A stretch of 64,000 nucleotides of DNA from positions 62,001 through 126,000 of the forward strand of contig DATAWG010000003.1 in assembly GCA_036267355.1 (NCBI GenBank), written 5' to 3'. Position 1 is the first letter of the stretch; each line of letters starts with the position of its first letter. The position numbers and the translations under genes are program-made. Below the pieces are notes generated by a model, which saw only the letters and a list, made by a program, of their open reading frames with translations, searched no databases and was not told the origin of the DNA. This document shows positions 27,763 to 36,940 of the stretch, piece after piece. The DNA is from Pirellulales bacterium (GTDB lineage: Bacteria > Planctomycetota > Planctomycetia > Pirellulales > DATAWG01).

Positions 27763-28896
27763 CTAATCGGGCCGGCCCATCCGCCGCAGCAGGCGATAGT
27801 GCGAGCGGATGCCGGCGAAGAACGTGTCGTAGGCCTTGTAGTGCAGGCCGAAATCCCGGCAGGTCGCCTCCACCAAAGGGGCAATCGCCGCGTAGTGGAT
27901 ATGGCAGATCCGCGGGAACAAATGATGTTCGATCTGAAAATTCAGGCCACCCACATACCACGAGAGCAACCGATTGCCGCGGGCGTAGTCGACCGTGGTA
28001 TGAATCTGGTGCACGGCCCAAGCGGTTTGCATGCGGTTGGTTTCGGGTTGGGGCATGGGAAAAGACGCTTCCTCTCCGCAGTGCGGCACCTGAAACACGA
28101 TGCTCAGGGCCAGCCCTTGCACGAACGACACGGCCACATAACAGCCAAGCGCCTGCCAAAACGAATGCAGCACGAGCGTCGGAATCACCAACGCCAGCAT
28201 AAAGAACAACGCTTTGCCCGCCAGAAAGACAGCCAGATCGAAGCCTTTCGGCCGTTTGAAACGATGGCCGCCGATGCGGCCCCTCGCGAAATTCACGAAA
28301 TCGTCGTAGATCTGCCACTTCAGCGGCAGCATGCCGTACAAGGCCCAGAGATAGAATTGTTGCCAACGATGGAAGAAAAAACGCCGTTGGTGCGGCGAAA
28401 CGCGGCCCATGAAGCCGAGATTGATATCTTCGTCGTGGCCGGTGATATTCGCATAGCTGTGGTGCATGACGTTGTGTTGCTGGTCCCACATATACGAGCT
28501 GCCGCCGAGCATGTCGAGCATGCTCGCCATGATTCGGTTGATCCGCGGACTGTCGGAATAAGCGCCATGGCCGCCATCGTGCATGATGTTGAAGCCGATC
28601 GCCGCCAGGGCCAGCGATAGCGCAAGGGCCAACGGTACGGCGATCCACCATGTCGGCGCGGCAAAGAGCAGCGCGCCGTACGACGCCGCAAACCACGCGA
28701 GAATCACGGCCGTTTTTACGTACATCTGCGGGCAATCGCGCCGCTTCAGGCCGCTGGTCTTAAAATATTCGTCGACGCGCCGTCGCAATTCGTGGTAAAA
28801 GTCGTCGGGCCGGGTGAATTTCAATTCTCCCACCGCCGGTCGCACAATCGGCGGCACATCGGTCCGAGTTGGTTCGTGCTTCAAAGTCAAAATCAT
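27763..28896 (-). CDS. Membrane fatty acid desaturase, acyl-CoA/front-end type
   Basis: A 377-residue di-iron desaturase. The three histidine boxes are HDGGH (106-110), HNVMHH (141-146) and QIEHHLFP near the C-terminus, with pairs of hydrophobic helices between them. The glutamine-initiated third box is typical of linoleoyl-CoA/delta-5-6 desaturase-like enzymes. It would introduce double bases of unsaturation into membrane lipids, needing an electron donor not encoded nearby. No cytochrome b5 domain is present. The ATG at 28896 is preferred; the frame is open to 29022 but that extension does not look coding. Confidence 0.87.
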   Translation of the reverse strand: MILTLKHEPTRTDVPPIVRPAVGELKFTRPDDFYHELRRRVDEYFKTSGLKRRDCPQMYVKTAVILAWFAASYGALLFAAPTWWIAVPLALALSLALAAIGFNIMHDGGHGAYSDSPRINRIMASMLDMLGGSSYMWDQQHNVMHHSYANITGHDEDINLGFMGRVSPHQRRFFFHRWQQFYLWALYGMLPLKWQIYDDFVNFARGRIGGHRFKRPKGFDLAVFLAGKALFFMLALVIPTLVLHSFWQALGCYVAVSFVQGLALSIVFQVPHCGEEASFPMPQPETNRMQTAWAVHQIHTTVDYARGNRLLSWYVGGLNFQIEHHLFPRICHIHYAAIAPLVEATCRDFGLHYKAYDTFFAGIRSHYRLLRRMGRPD

Positions 28897-29192
28897 GTAT
28901 CGATCCGTCGAGGAAAAGGCAGGGAAAGGTCCGGCAAAAGCGAGACATGGTGCGAATCCTTGCGGCGGGGAGTGCCGGGTACGACATCGCGCGAAAGACT
29001 GCGTGGCTTGATTGTGACACAACCGCTTTAAGCTTGTCTACTGGAAAACAACATGCCGCGTCGACCGACTTGTCCGGATAGCGGCTCCTCGCACGCGTGC
29101 GGGAAGAAATCGCCGCTGCGCACGCCACCGCTCAGCAGGCAGCCGGGCCGGATGAAATGCGGTAGCAGGCAGCGTGCGGGGGCGACCGCGAA

Positions 29193-32100
29193 TTATTTGC
29201 CTGAACTCTGCATCGCCGCCGGGTCGAGCGCGGCGTCGCCCGACACCATTTTCAGTCGGGCCGAATGGAACGTGATTTCGCTCAAATAGGCCCCCAGACC
29301 CAATCGCTTGCTGTCCGGCATCACCCAATCGCGTTGGTAACTTAGCGAGGCGTCGTCTCCTTCCCAATGAGGAAAATAGGGCCTGCCGTCGAGCGACACG
29401 TCAATGCTCGCCCTATGGTCGGCAAGCAGACGCGTGCGAACGAGGAGTCGATAGCGATGGCCGTTTTCCAGCGTGCCGGGCCGAACGACGATCGGATTAT
29501 TCGAATTGTTGGCATCATGGCCATCGACCATCATCAGCCCGCTGAGTTCGCCGGACCAGGCGCCGAGCGAGGCGCTGCATCCGTGCGCGTTGGCCGAAAG
29601 CAGGGCCACCGCATCGCCCGTTCCCAACGTGCGAGTGAACTCCACCTCAAAATCGTAACCGCCGTTAATGACAACGGGGATTGCAATGCGACTGTCTTCC
29701 TTTGAAGTGCAACTTAGCTGGTCTCCCTTTCTCGCCCAATCGCCATTGACGCGATCGCGGGCCGGGTCGACGAGCCCTAGCACATCGACCCATCGATCGC
29801 GGGGAAGCGAGCCGGAGCTCGAGGGTTTCTCCAAATCGGCGGGCGAAGCCGACTGAGCATCAACCGTCGCCGGCGCCGCTCCGTCAGCGGTCGCTGTGCC
29901 TGAAATCATTCGGAACTGGACGGAATGAAAGGTCGCGACGTTGTTATCCGCCCCGATGCCCAAGTGCTTCGAATCGGGCAATTTCCAGGCCCAATGGTTG
30001 TCGAGCACGGCCGGATCGCCTTCCCAGTGCAAGTAGGGCTTGCCATCGAGCAATGCCTCGACGCTGCCTTTATCGCCGCCGTCAACACGCACGTGGATCG
30101 TTAGCCGATAGCGATGGCCGTTGTCCAGCGAGCCCGGTTTGATCGAGGTTGGATTCGCGGGATCGCGCGCGTCGTGACCATTGATGGTCATCAGCCCACT
30201 GGTTTCTCCCCCGTATGCGCTTAGCGCAAGAACGCAGGGATGCGAACCGACGACGAGCACTGCGGCGATATCGCCGCTTCCAGTGATGCGCGTAAACTCG
30301 ATTTCGAGATCGTAGCTACCGTCGGCGACAACGGGAACGACGATCCTGCAACACGCACTTGGGGCTGTGGAAATTGCCGCGCCGGCCCGGGCCCAAGTAC
30401 CTTCGACGCGGTCTTGAGCCAGATCGACCAATTGCAAAATGTCGACCCATTTGCCGACTTCGAATTGCGGCACCGTGGGCGATTTCGTCCCGGGCGGTTT
30501 GGTCTCGGCAGCGATTTCGGGCGGATGCTGATCGGCAACGCTCGGCCGAGGCAGATTGGCGACTTCTGCCAGCCGCTTTTCGATGGCAGCCTTTTTCAGC
30601 GCCGAAGCGAGATTCGGCATGGCCGCCTGATAAATCTCGGCGGCATGCAGGCGGAGCGATTCGCGGGCGGCCCCGGCATCCTTTTGCGACAAGTCCCACC
30701 AGGCATCGGCCAGCGCGACTTGCTGTTCGGCCGTGGGCGATTTTTTCGGTTGCTGCGCTTTTAGCTCCTGCTCGGCGAGCGACTTGAGTTTTTCGTCGCT
30801 TCCCTTGGCCAAAAGCGGCAGGCCGCCGGCCCAATCGGCCTTATACAGGCATCGCCATCGGCCGAGCGTCAGGTTGGCGTCCGGGTCGCTGGGATTCTGT
30901 TCGTGCGCCGCTTGGGCTTTTTGGGCGGCGGTGTAGATCGAGGCGATGATCCGGATATCGTGGCGACGGCGGGAAAGCCGTTCCTCGGCCTCTTTTCGGG
31001 CCGGAATTTGCGACTTGACCGCCGCCCGCTCCGCAGTGGTTCCCAACACCAGCGCCAGATCGTATCGATCCGCCGCGATGGCTTGCTCCATCAACTGCTC
31101 GGCCACGGCGACGACCGGTTCAACCTGCTCAGGCTTGCCGACGGCCACAATCTTCTCCAACAGTTTTTGTTTCACTTCCAGCGGCTCGAATTCGTAGTCG
31201 GCCGAGAGCGCGTCGATGCCCTGCAGGGCGAGATTCAAATCGCCGGCGGCCGCGGCGATTTCCGCCCCTTTCCTGAGCAGCACATATCGCTCGACGGGAG
31301 TCGCCCCGCCTTTGGCCGCCACGTCGTACAATTCTTGCGCTTTCGCGGCATCTTTGGCGCCGGCGCCCGACGTCTTATACAGCTCGTCGAGTTGCTTCGC
31401 GACAGCCGCTCGCTCGGCGTCGGCGGGAATCGGCTTTTTCTTCGCCGGGCCCTGCGGCGCAGTGGAAACCGGAGCCGCGACAATCGCCGTCTTCTGCTCC
31501 GGAGCCAAGTTTGGCTTCAGCACGCTGCTCGCCCCCTCCGCGAGATCGACTTCTTGCGAAAATGCGATGTAGTCCGGCCGCGAGATGCGAATCGCATGTC
31601 GCCCCGGCTTCATGGTCAATTCGAGCGGTTGCGCGCTCCCGCCGACCGTCGATTGCCCGTCGATCGTCAGTTCCGCATCTCTGCGCTGATTGAGCGGCCA
31701 ATCGAGAACGAGCTTGGCGTCTTTCAAAGGCCGGGTGACGAGCATGTCTTGCCGCTGGCCCGAGGCAACCACCGCGGTCGCGACAAATTGATCGGTGCCC
31801 GGCCGCACAACTTCGATTCGGTGCTGGCCGGGATCGACGGCCAATTCGAGCGGATCGTGCGCCGATATTTCGCGTGGCCGGCCGTCGAGTTTCAACATGG
31901 CCCCGGCGCGCTCGTCCACGGGCCAGTTCAACACCAGCAGGGCCTTTGCCTTCCAATCCGGCACGACCTTTAATTGCTGCCCCGGCCCAAGATCGACATC
32001 CGTTTCGAATTTGTATCCCGGCCGCTGTGCGACAAGATGATGCTTGCCGGGCGGATAATCCTGCTGCCACGAGCCGCCGGCCGCTGGCGCCATTTGAACG

Positions 32101-32765
32101 TTATCGACCGCGACAGCTACATCAGCTCCCTTGGCGGCGGGCCAAGCGAACACAAGCGTTCCATTGGCGTTGCTCATGAGCGAATAGATTCCGAACGCGG
32201 CCCCTGCGAGCAGCACGATCGCGGCCGCGATGCCGAGCGAAATCATCCGATTCTTCGCGTCTCGCTTGGCCATGGCGGCCTTTAGCGCAGTCGATTTGCC
32301 TCCGGTTTTTTGGACGCTCTTGGCGGTCTTGATGCCTGGCGTGGCGGCTTCGCCCAGCAGGTCCTCCCATTTGTTGCCGGTTGCTGGCGCGGCGGCGTGT
32401 GGCGAAGCGGCTTGGGCCGCCACAGGAGTTCGCGCAGCCGCGACCGCAGCCGCCGGCTGAATTGCCGCAACCGCACCGTCGGCCGCGATTTTGGTGCGAA
32501 GTTGTTTGTCGTAAGCCGTCCGTTTCTTGGCGTCGAGCAGGCAAACCCGCGCCGCAGCCACTTCGTTCAACAACCGCTGGGTCAGATCGCCGTTCTTTCC
32601 GGCCTGAAACGTTCGCAAATGCGCCATCTGCCGGTCGGCAGCGCTATCGATCACGTCGGCCTTGGCTTCAAAAACACGAATGCCCAACAAACGGTAGTGA
32701 TTTGCCGGCTGCTCGTCGGGAGCAATTCCGAGCCAAACGTGATAAGGATCAAAAGTATTCGCCAT
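29193..32765 (-). CDS. Large membrane protein: degenerate J-like head, PEGA-like repeats, two jelly-roll-like C-terminal repeats
   Basis: A 1190-residue protein of a type seen in planctomycetes; function unknown. Residues 1-95 resemble a J-like helical head (DPYHVWLGI, NHYRLLGI, AYDKQLR) but without an HPD motif. An Ala-rich linker and one membrane helix (about 174-196) follow. Residues about 200-440 contain several PEGA-like beta units (PGKHHLVAQRPGY, PGQHRIEVVRPG, PGRHAIRISRPDY). A helical region comes next, then two related domains of about 185 residues (around 30450-29903 and 29800-29246), each beginning WVD-L-LVD-A-DRV-G-WAR and containing NGHRYRL and D-KPY/RPYF-HWEGD, like laminin-G/3-keto-disaccharide-hydrolase folds. 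It probably sits in the inner membrane with most of its mass exported. Confidence 0.75.
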   Translation of the reverse strand: MANTFDPYHVWLGIAPDEQPANHYRLLGIRVFEAKADVIDSAADRQMAHLRTFQAGKNGDLTQRLLNEVAAARVCLLDAKKRTAYDKQLRTKIAADGAVAAIQPAAAVAAARTPVAAQAASPHAAAPATGNKWEDLLGEAATPGIKTAKSVQKTGGKSTALKAAMAKRDAKNRMISLGIAAAIVLLAGAAFGIYSLMSNANGTLVFAWPAAKGADVAVAVDNVQMAPAAGGSWQQDYPPGKHHLVAQRPGYKFETDVDLGPGQQLKVVPDWKAKALLVLNWPVDERAGAMLKLDGRPREISAHDPLELAVDPGQHRIEVVRPGTDQFVATAVVASGQRQDMLVTRPLKDAKLVLDWPLNQRRDAELTIDGQSTVGGSAQPLELTMKPGRHAIRISRPDYIAFSQEVDLAEGASSVLKPNLAPEQKTAIVAAPVSTAPQGPAKKKPIPADAERAAVAKQLDELYKTSGAGAKDAAKAQELYDVAAKGGATPVERYVLLRKGAEIAAAAGDLNLALQGIDALSADYEFEPLEVKQKLLEKIVAVGKPEQVEPVVAVAEQLMEQAIAADRYDLALVLGTTAERAAVKSQIPARKEAEERLSRRRHDIRIIASIYTAAQKAQAAHEQNPSDPDANLTLGRWRCLYKADWAGGLPLLAKGSDEKLKSLAEQELKAQQPKKSPTAEQQVALADAWWDLSQKDAGAARESLRLHAAEIYQAAMPNLASALKKAAIEKRLAEVANLPRPSVADQHPPEIAAETKPPGTKSPTVPQFEVGKWVDILQLVDLAQDRVEGTWARAGAAISTAPSACCRIVVPVVADGSYDLEIEFTRITGSGDIAAVLVVGSHPCVLALSAYGGETSGLMTINGHDARDPANPTSIKPGSLDNGHRYRLTIHVRVDGGDKGSVEALLDGKPYLHWEGDPAVLDNHWAWKLPDSKHLGIGADNNVATFHSVQFRMISGTATADGAAPATVDAQSASPADLEKPSSSGSLPRDRWVDVLGLVDPARDRVNGDWARKGDQLSCTSKEDSRIAIPVVINGGYDFEVEFTRTLGTGDAVALLSANAHGCSASLGAWSGELSGLMMVDGHDANNSNNPIVVRPGTLENGHRYRLLVRTRLLADHRASIDVSLDGRPYFPHWEGDDASLSYQRDWVMPDSKRLGLGAYLSEITFHSARLKMVSGDAALDPAAMQSSGK

Positions 32766-32828
32766 CGCAGTTCTCCGCTATCTCCCGGTTCGCCAGGCGC
32801 AAGCCAGCCATCCTCTTAAGTGGGGTAT

Positions 32829-32857
32829 ATTATGCTCGCCCGACGGCCTCTCGGCAA
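32829..32857 (-). promoter_or_regulatory. Candidate promoter for the J-like/PEGA protein
   Basis: On the minus strand TTGCCG (32852-32857) and CATAAT (32829-32834) are 17 bases apart. The predicted start near 32822 gives a leader of about 57 bases. It lies in the divergent gap with fliG. Confidence 0.45.
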
Positions 32858-33002
32858 GCAGTCGCAACCTACATAAACCCAAACGACAGCGAACCTTAAT
32901 ACGGCCGCGCCAATCGCAGATATGGCAATTTCGATAAAGTTTTCGGCCCGGGCCGCCGATATTCGCCACGGCGTGACGTGCCCAAACCCCGGTTGCAATG
33001 CC

Positions 33003-33995
33003 ATGTCGACCGTTCGCAAAGCCGCCGTCCTACTAATGAGCCTGCCCGAGGAGGAAGCCGGGCAGGTGATGGCGAAGCTCACGCCCAAGCAGGTCGAGGC
33101 CGTGTCGATCGAGATCGCCAAGCTGGGGGCCATTAGCGGCGAAGAGGCGGAAACGGTCATCAACGAATTCGCCGACGCCAGCCCCAGTTCGTTCAGCGGC
33201 GGCAAAGGGGGCTTGGACGTCGCCAAGACGCTCGTCGAACGGGCCCTCGGCAAAAACGCCGGCCACACGTTCGACAACGTTCGCCAGCAAATCGAAGCCC
33301 TGCCGTTCGGATTCCTGCAAAAAGTCGACAGCCAAAACTTGCTCACCTTTATCATCGACGAACATCCGCAAACGATCGCGCTCATCCTTTCGCACCTGCC
33401 GCCGGCGCAGGCGGCCGACATCGTTGCCGGATTGCCCGCCGAACGGCAGCTTTCGGTGATTCGCCGCGTGGCCACGATGGGGCAAACCAACCCCGAGATT
33501 ATCCAGGAAGTGGAAAAGGGGCTCGAACACCGGATGTCGAGCGTGATGAGCCAATCGTTCGAGAACGCCGGCGGTGTGCCCACCGTTGCCGAGATCCTCA
33601 ATGTCGCCGAGCGTGCGACCGAACGCGCGATCCTCGAAAACCTCGCCCAGGAAGATCCCGAACTGGTGGAAGAAATTCGCCGGCTGATGTTCGTCTTCGA
33701 AGACTTGACGAAGTTCTCCGACAAAGATGTGCAGGCCGTGCTCAAGAACGTCGAAACCTCGCAATGGGCGATGGCGCTCAAGGGCTCGAGTGAAGAACTC
33801 AAGACGAAGATCATGGGCAATATGTCGAGCCGCGCCGCCGACATGCTCCGCGAGGAAATGGAATACCTCGGCCCGGTGAAGCTCTCGAGCGTCGAGCAGA
33901 CGCAGCAGCAGATTGTCGACATCGTTCGCAAGCTGGAAGATTCCGGCGAGATCTCGATGCAGAACGACGACGCGAAAGAACAGTTGATTCAATAG
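33003..33995 (+). CDS. fliG: Flagellar motor switch protein FliG
   Basis: A 330-residue FliG, the C-ring protein that contacts the stator and sets rotation direction. The N-terminal VRKAAVLLMSLPEEEAGQVM, the middle-domain EHPQTIALILSHLPP (EHPQT motif) and the C-terminal torque helix RRLMFVFEDLTKFSDKDVQAVLK with alternating charges are intact. The ATG at 33003 is chosen because MSTVRKAAVLLMSLP is the usual start; an ATG at 32922 would add 27 residues. No other flagellar gene lies in the window, so it is separated from the main flagellar clusters. MutS follows on the same strand. Confidence 0.93.
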   Translation: MSTVRKAAVLLMSLPEEEAGQVMAKLTPKQVEAVSIEIAKLGAISGEEAETVINEFADASPSSFSGGKGGLDVAKTLVERALGKNAGHTFDNVRQQIEALPFGFLQKVDSQNLLTFIIDEHPQTIALILSHLPPAQAADIVAGLPAERQLSVIRRVATMGQTNPEIIQEVEKGLEHRMSSVMSQSFENAGGVPTVAEILNVAERATERAILENLAQEDPELVEEIRRLMFVFEDLTKFSDKDVQAVLKNVETSQWAMALKGSSEELKTKIMGNMSSRAADMLREEMEYLGPVKLSSVEQTQQQIVDIVRKLEDSGEISMQNDDAKEQLIQ

Positions 33996-34161
33996 GCTTT
34001 GAGATACGCGCCGGAAGCGGCGGTTGGACCCAGGCCGCCACCGCGTGCGCGGCTCCGGATCGCGAACGACGTTCGCCCAGGCCAGTGACCTCAAAGCCTC
34101 AGCGCCTCAAAGCCGGCTCCCCACTTTCATTCTCCGCATCGCGTCGCTACCATGCCCCGGT

Positions 34162-36852
34162 ATGCCTACGACGCCGATGATGAAGCAGTATCAAGACGCC
34201 AAGGCGGCGTGCGGGGATGCGATCCTGCTGTTTCGGATGGGCGATTTCTACGAGATGTTTTTGGATGATGCCCAGACGGCCGCCAAAACGCTCAATCTGG
34301 CCCTCACCAGCCGCGACAAAGGGGAAAATCCGATCCCCATGGCCGGCTTCCCCCATCATCAACTCGAAAACTATCTCGGCAAGCTCGTCGCGGCCGGATT
34401 GCGCGTCGCCATTTGCGATCAAACGGAAGACGCCCGAGAAGCCAAAGGACTGGTGCGCCGCGAAGTGACACGGATCGTCAGCGCCGGCACACTCACCGAT
34501 GCCGCCCTGCTCGACCCGCGCGAGAGCAACTATTTGGCGGCAATCGTCGTCGGCGAACCGTCCGGCCTGGCGTGGGCGGAACTATCGACCGGCCGATTTC
34601 ATGCGGCCTGCTTCCCCAGCCGGCAATTGGCCGACCAACTCGCTCGGATCGATCCGGCCGAATGCCTATTGGCCGAAGGGGCCGACTTACTCGCCGCCAC
34701 CGAAGGCCGGCGCGTCGTGACGCGGCGGCCGGCATGGGCGTTCGGCCAGACCGCGGCCGTGCAGGCGCTGGCCAAACATTTCGGCACCGCCAATCTGGAA
34801 GGGTTCGGTTTCGATCCGGCGTGCGATGGCCCAGCCTTGGGCGCGGCCGGCGCGATTCTCGATTATCTCACCGAAACCCAAAAAACCTCGCTCGCGCATC
34901 TCGACCGGCTGATTCCCTATCGCGTCGGCCAGACGCTCGAGCTCGACGAATCGACCCGCCGCAGCCTGGAAATCACGCGCACGATCCGCGATGGCCGACG
35001 CGAGGGTTCGCTGTTGGCGGCCCTCGATCGCACGACAACCTCGATGGGTTCGCGGACGCTCGCCGATTGGCTGGCCAACCCGCTGGCCGATCTGGCGGCG
35101 ATCCACGAGCGCTCCGAGGCGATTGCCGAACTGGTCGGCGACGCCCGGCTGTGCGACGACTTGCGGACTCGCTTGGAAGACATTCACGATTTGCAGCGGC
35201 TTCTGGCCCGCGTGACGACCGGCCGGGCGTCGCCGCGCGATCTGGCGTGCGTCGGCCGCACGTTGGCCGCGCTGCCGGCAATCAAAGCCCGGCTCACCGC
35301 CCGCACGAGTGCGCTGTTGAATCGGCTCGAAAGCGAATTGGATTTGTGCGGCGAAATTCGCGCGCGGCTTGAAGCGGCCCTGGCCGACGATTGTCCTTTG
35401 GCGAGCCGCGAGGGCGGCCTGATCCGCGGCGGGTTCCATGCCGAACTCGACACGCTTCGCGATCTCTCGGCGGGCGGAAAGCAGTGGATGGCCCGCTACC
35501 AGGCCGACGAAATCGCCCGCACCGGCATCCCCAGCCTGAAGGTCGGGTTCAACAAGGTGTTCGGCTATTATCTCGAAGTCACGCACACGCATGGGCACAA
35601 GATTCCCGACAACTATCAGCGCAAGCAGACCGTCAAGAACGCCGAGCGCTACGTCACGCCCGAATTGAAAGAGCACGAGGAAAAGGTGCTCACCGCCGAA
35701 GAGCGTGCCAAAGAACTCGAATACGAACTGTTCGTCGCACTCCGCGAGACGACCGCCGATGCGGCAAAACGATTGCAGGCCAGCGCGGCCGTGCTCGCGC
35801 AGCTCGACGTGCTCGCGGCCTTGGCCGCGTTGGCGCGGCAGCGCGGCTATTGCCGGCCGCGGTGCGTTGCGGAGCCGGTGCTGCGCATCATCGACGGCCG
35901 CCATCCGGTGCTCGATGTTCTCGTGCCAGAGGGCACGTTTGTCCCGAACGACACGATCTGCGGCCGAGAACTGGAGAATGGCCGGGGACTGTCCCCTTTT
36001 CCGGAGTCTTCGGAGGAAAAGGGGACCGTCCCCGTTGGCGCCCAAGACCGCGACGCCGGCGGCCAAATCATGCTCATCACCGGTCCAAACATGGCCGGCA
36101 AAAGCACGTACATCCGCCAAGTCGCTCTGCTTACGCTCATGGCCCAGATCGGCAGCTTTGTTCCGGCGCGCGAGGCGGTGATCGGCCTGGCCGATCGAAT
36201 TTTTGCCCGGGTCGGCGCGGCCGATGAATTGGCGCGCGGCCAAAGCACGTTCATGGTCGAGATGACCGAGACGGCCAGAATTCTCAACCTTGCCACGCCG
36301 CGGAGCCTCGTGATCCTCGACGAAATCGGCCGCGGCACAAGCACGTACGACGGCGTGTCGCTGGCTTGGGCGGTGGTCGAGCATCTGCACGACCGGATCG
36401 GCTGCCGCACGTTGTTCGCGACGCATTATCACGAACTGACCGATCTGGCCCAATCGCTATCGGGAGTGCGGAATTTGAATGTCGCGGTGCGTGAATGGGC
36501 CGAGCAACTGGTGTTTCTGCATAAGATCGTTCCCGGGGCGGCCGACAAGAGCTACGGCATCCACGTGGCCCGGCTGGCGGGCGTGCCGAAGGAAGTGAAC
36601 CACCGGGCGATGGAGATCCTGGCCCGTTTGGAGCAGGAGCACGTAACGAGCGACGGCCGGCCGAAGCTGGCCCGCCGGCCGACGCGTCGCAGCGGCGAAT
36701 TGCAACTCACCCTGTTCGCCCCGCAAGAGCATCCGCTCTTGGACCGCATCCGCGAGCTGGACCTGAACGCACTCACGCCCCTTGACGCCGTGCGATTGCT
36801 TGAAGGCTGGCAGACCTCGCTCGTAGAAAACCGGCCGATCAAGCCGCATTGA
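34162..36852 (+). CDS. mutS: DNA mismatch repair protein MutS, with an in-frame insertion
   Basis: An 896-residue MutS that recognises mismatches and starts repair. The mismatch-binding Phe-x-Glu motif is in LFRMGDFYEMF at the N-terminus; the connector, lever and clamp regions follow; the ATPase has Walker A GPNMAGKST (641-649), the VEMTETARIL segment, Walker B LVILDEIGRGTSTYDG and the TLFATHYHEL loop. The start is the ATG at 34162 (MPTTPMMKQYQDAK); the upstream open frame from a TTG at 34024 is not family-like. Residues about 608-624 (GLSPFPESSEEKGTVP) derive from a REP-like palindrome at 35984-36033, placed in frame shortly before Walker A. Other MutS proteins have a short link there. The protein otherwise looks functional. 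Confidence 0.94.
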   Translation: MPTTPMMKQYQDAKAACGDAILLFRMGDFYEMFLDDAQTAAKTLNLALTSRDKGENPIPMAGFPHHQLENYLGKLVAAGLRVAICDQTEDAREAKGLVRREVTRIVSAGTLTDAALLDPRESNYLAAIVVGEPSGLAWAELSTGRFHAACFPSRQLADQLARIDPAECLLAEGADLLAATEGRRVVTRRPAWAFGQTAAVQALAKHFGTANLEGFGFDPACDGPALGAAGAILDYLTETQKTSLAHLDRLIPYRVGQTLELDESTRRSLEITRTIRDGRREGSLLAALDRTTTSMGSRTLADWLANPLADLAAIHERSEAIAELVGDARLCDDLRTRLEDIHDLQRLLARVTTGRASPRDLACVGRTLAALPAIKARLTARTSALLNRLESELDLCGEIRARLEAALADDCPLASREGGLIRGGFHAELDTLRDLSAGGKQWMARYQADEIARTGIPSLKVGFNKVFGYYLEVTHTHGHKIPDNYQRKQTVKNAERYVTPELKEHEEKVLTAEERAKELEYELFVALRETTADAAKRLQASAAVLAQLDVLAALAALARQRGYCRPRCVAEPVLRIIDGRHPVLDVLVPEGTFVPNDTICGRELENGRGLSPFPESSEEKGTVPVGAQDRDAGGQIMLITGPNMAGKSTYIRQVALLTLMAQIGSFVPAREAVIGLADRIFARVGAADELARGQSTFMVEMTETARILNLATPRSLVILDEIGRGTSTYDGVSLAWAVVEHLHDRIGCRTLFATHYHELTDLAQSLSGVRNLNVAVREWAEQLVFLHKIVPGAADKSYGIHVARLAGVPKEVNHRAMEILARLEQEHVTSDGRPKLARRPTRRSGELQLTLFAPQEHPLLDRIRELDLNALTPLDAVRLLEGWQTSLVENRPIKPH
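35984..36033. repeat. REP-like palindrome inside mutS
   Basis: A 50-base element: left arm GGGGACTGTCCCCTTTTCC at 35984-36002, right arm GGAAAAGGGGACCGTCCCC at 36015-36033. The arms are reverse complements with one mismatch and also pair internally (GGGGAC with GTCCCC). It shares the AAAAGGGGAC core with the intergenic element at 1275-1355. It keeps the mutS frame open. Confidence 0.85.
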
Positions 36853-36940
36853 GGGGTGATGCTGGTTGCCGGCCGCGGCAAACTTCGGCTAAAGGCTGAC
36901 AATGGCTCGCCGGGCGGGCCCGACAGGCCGGCGATCGATC

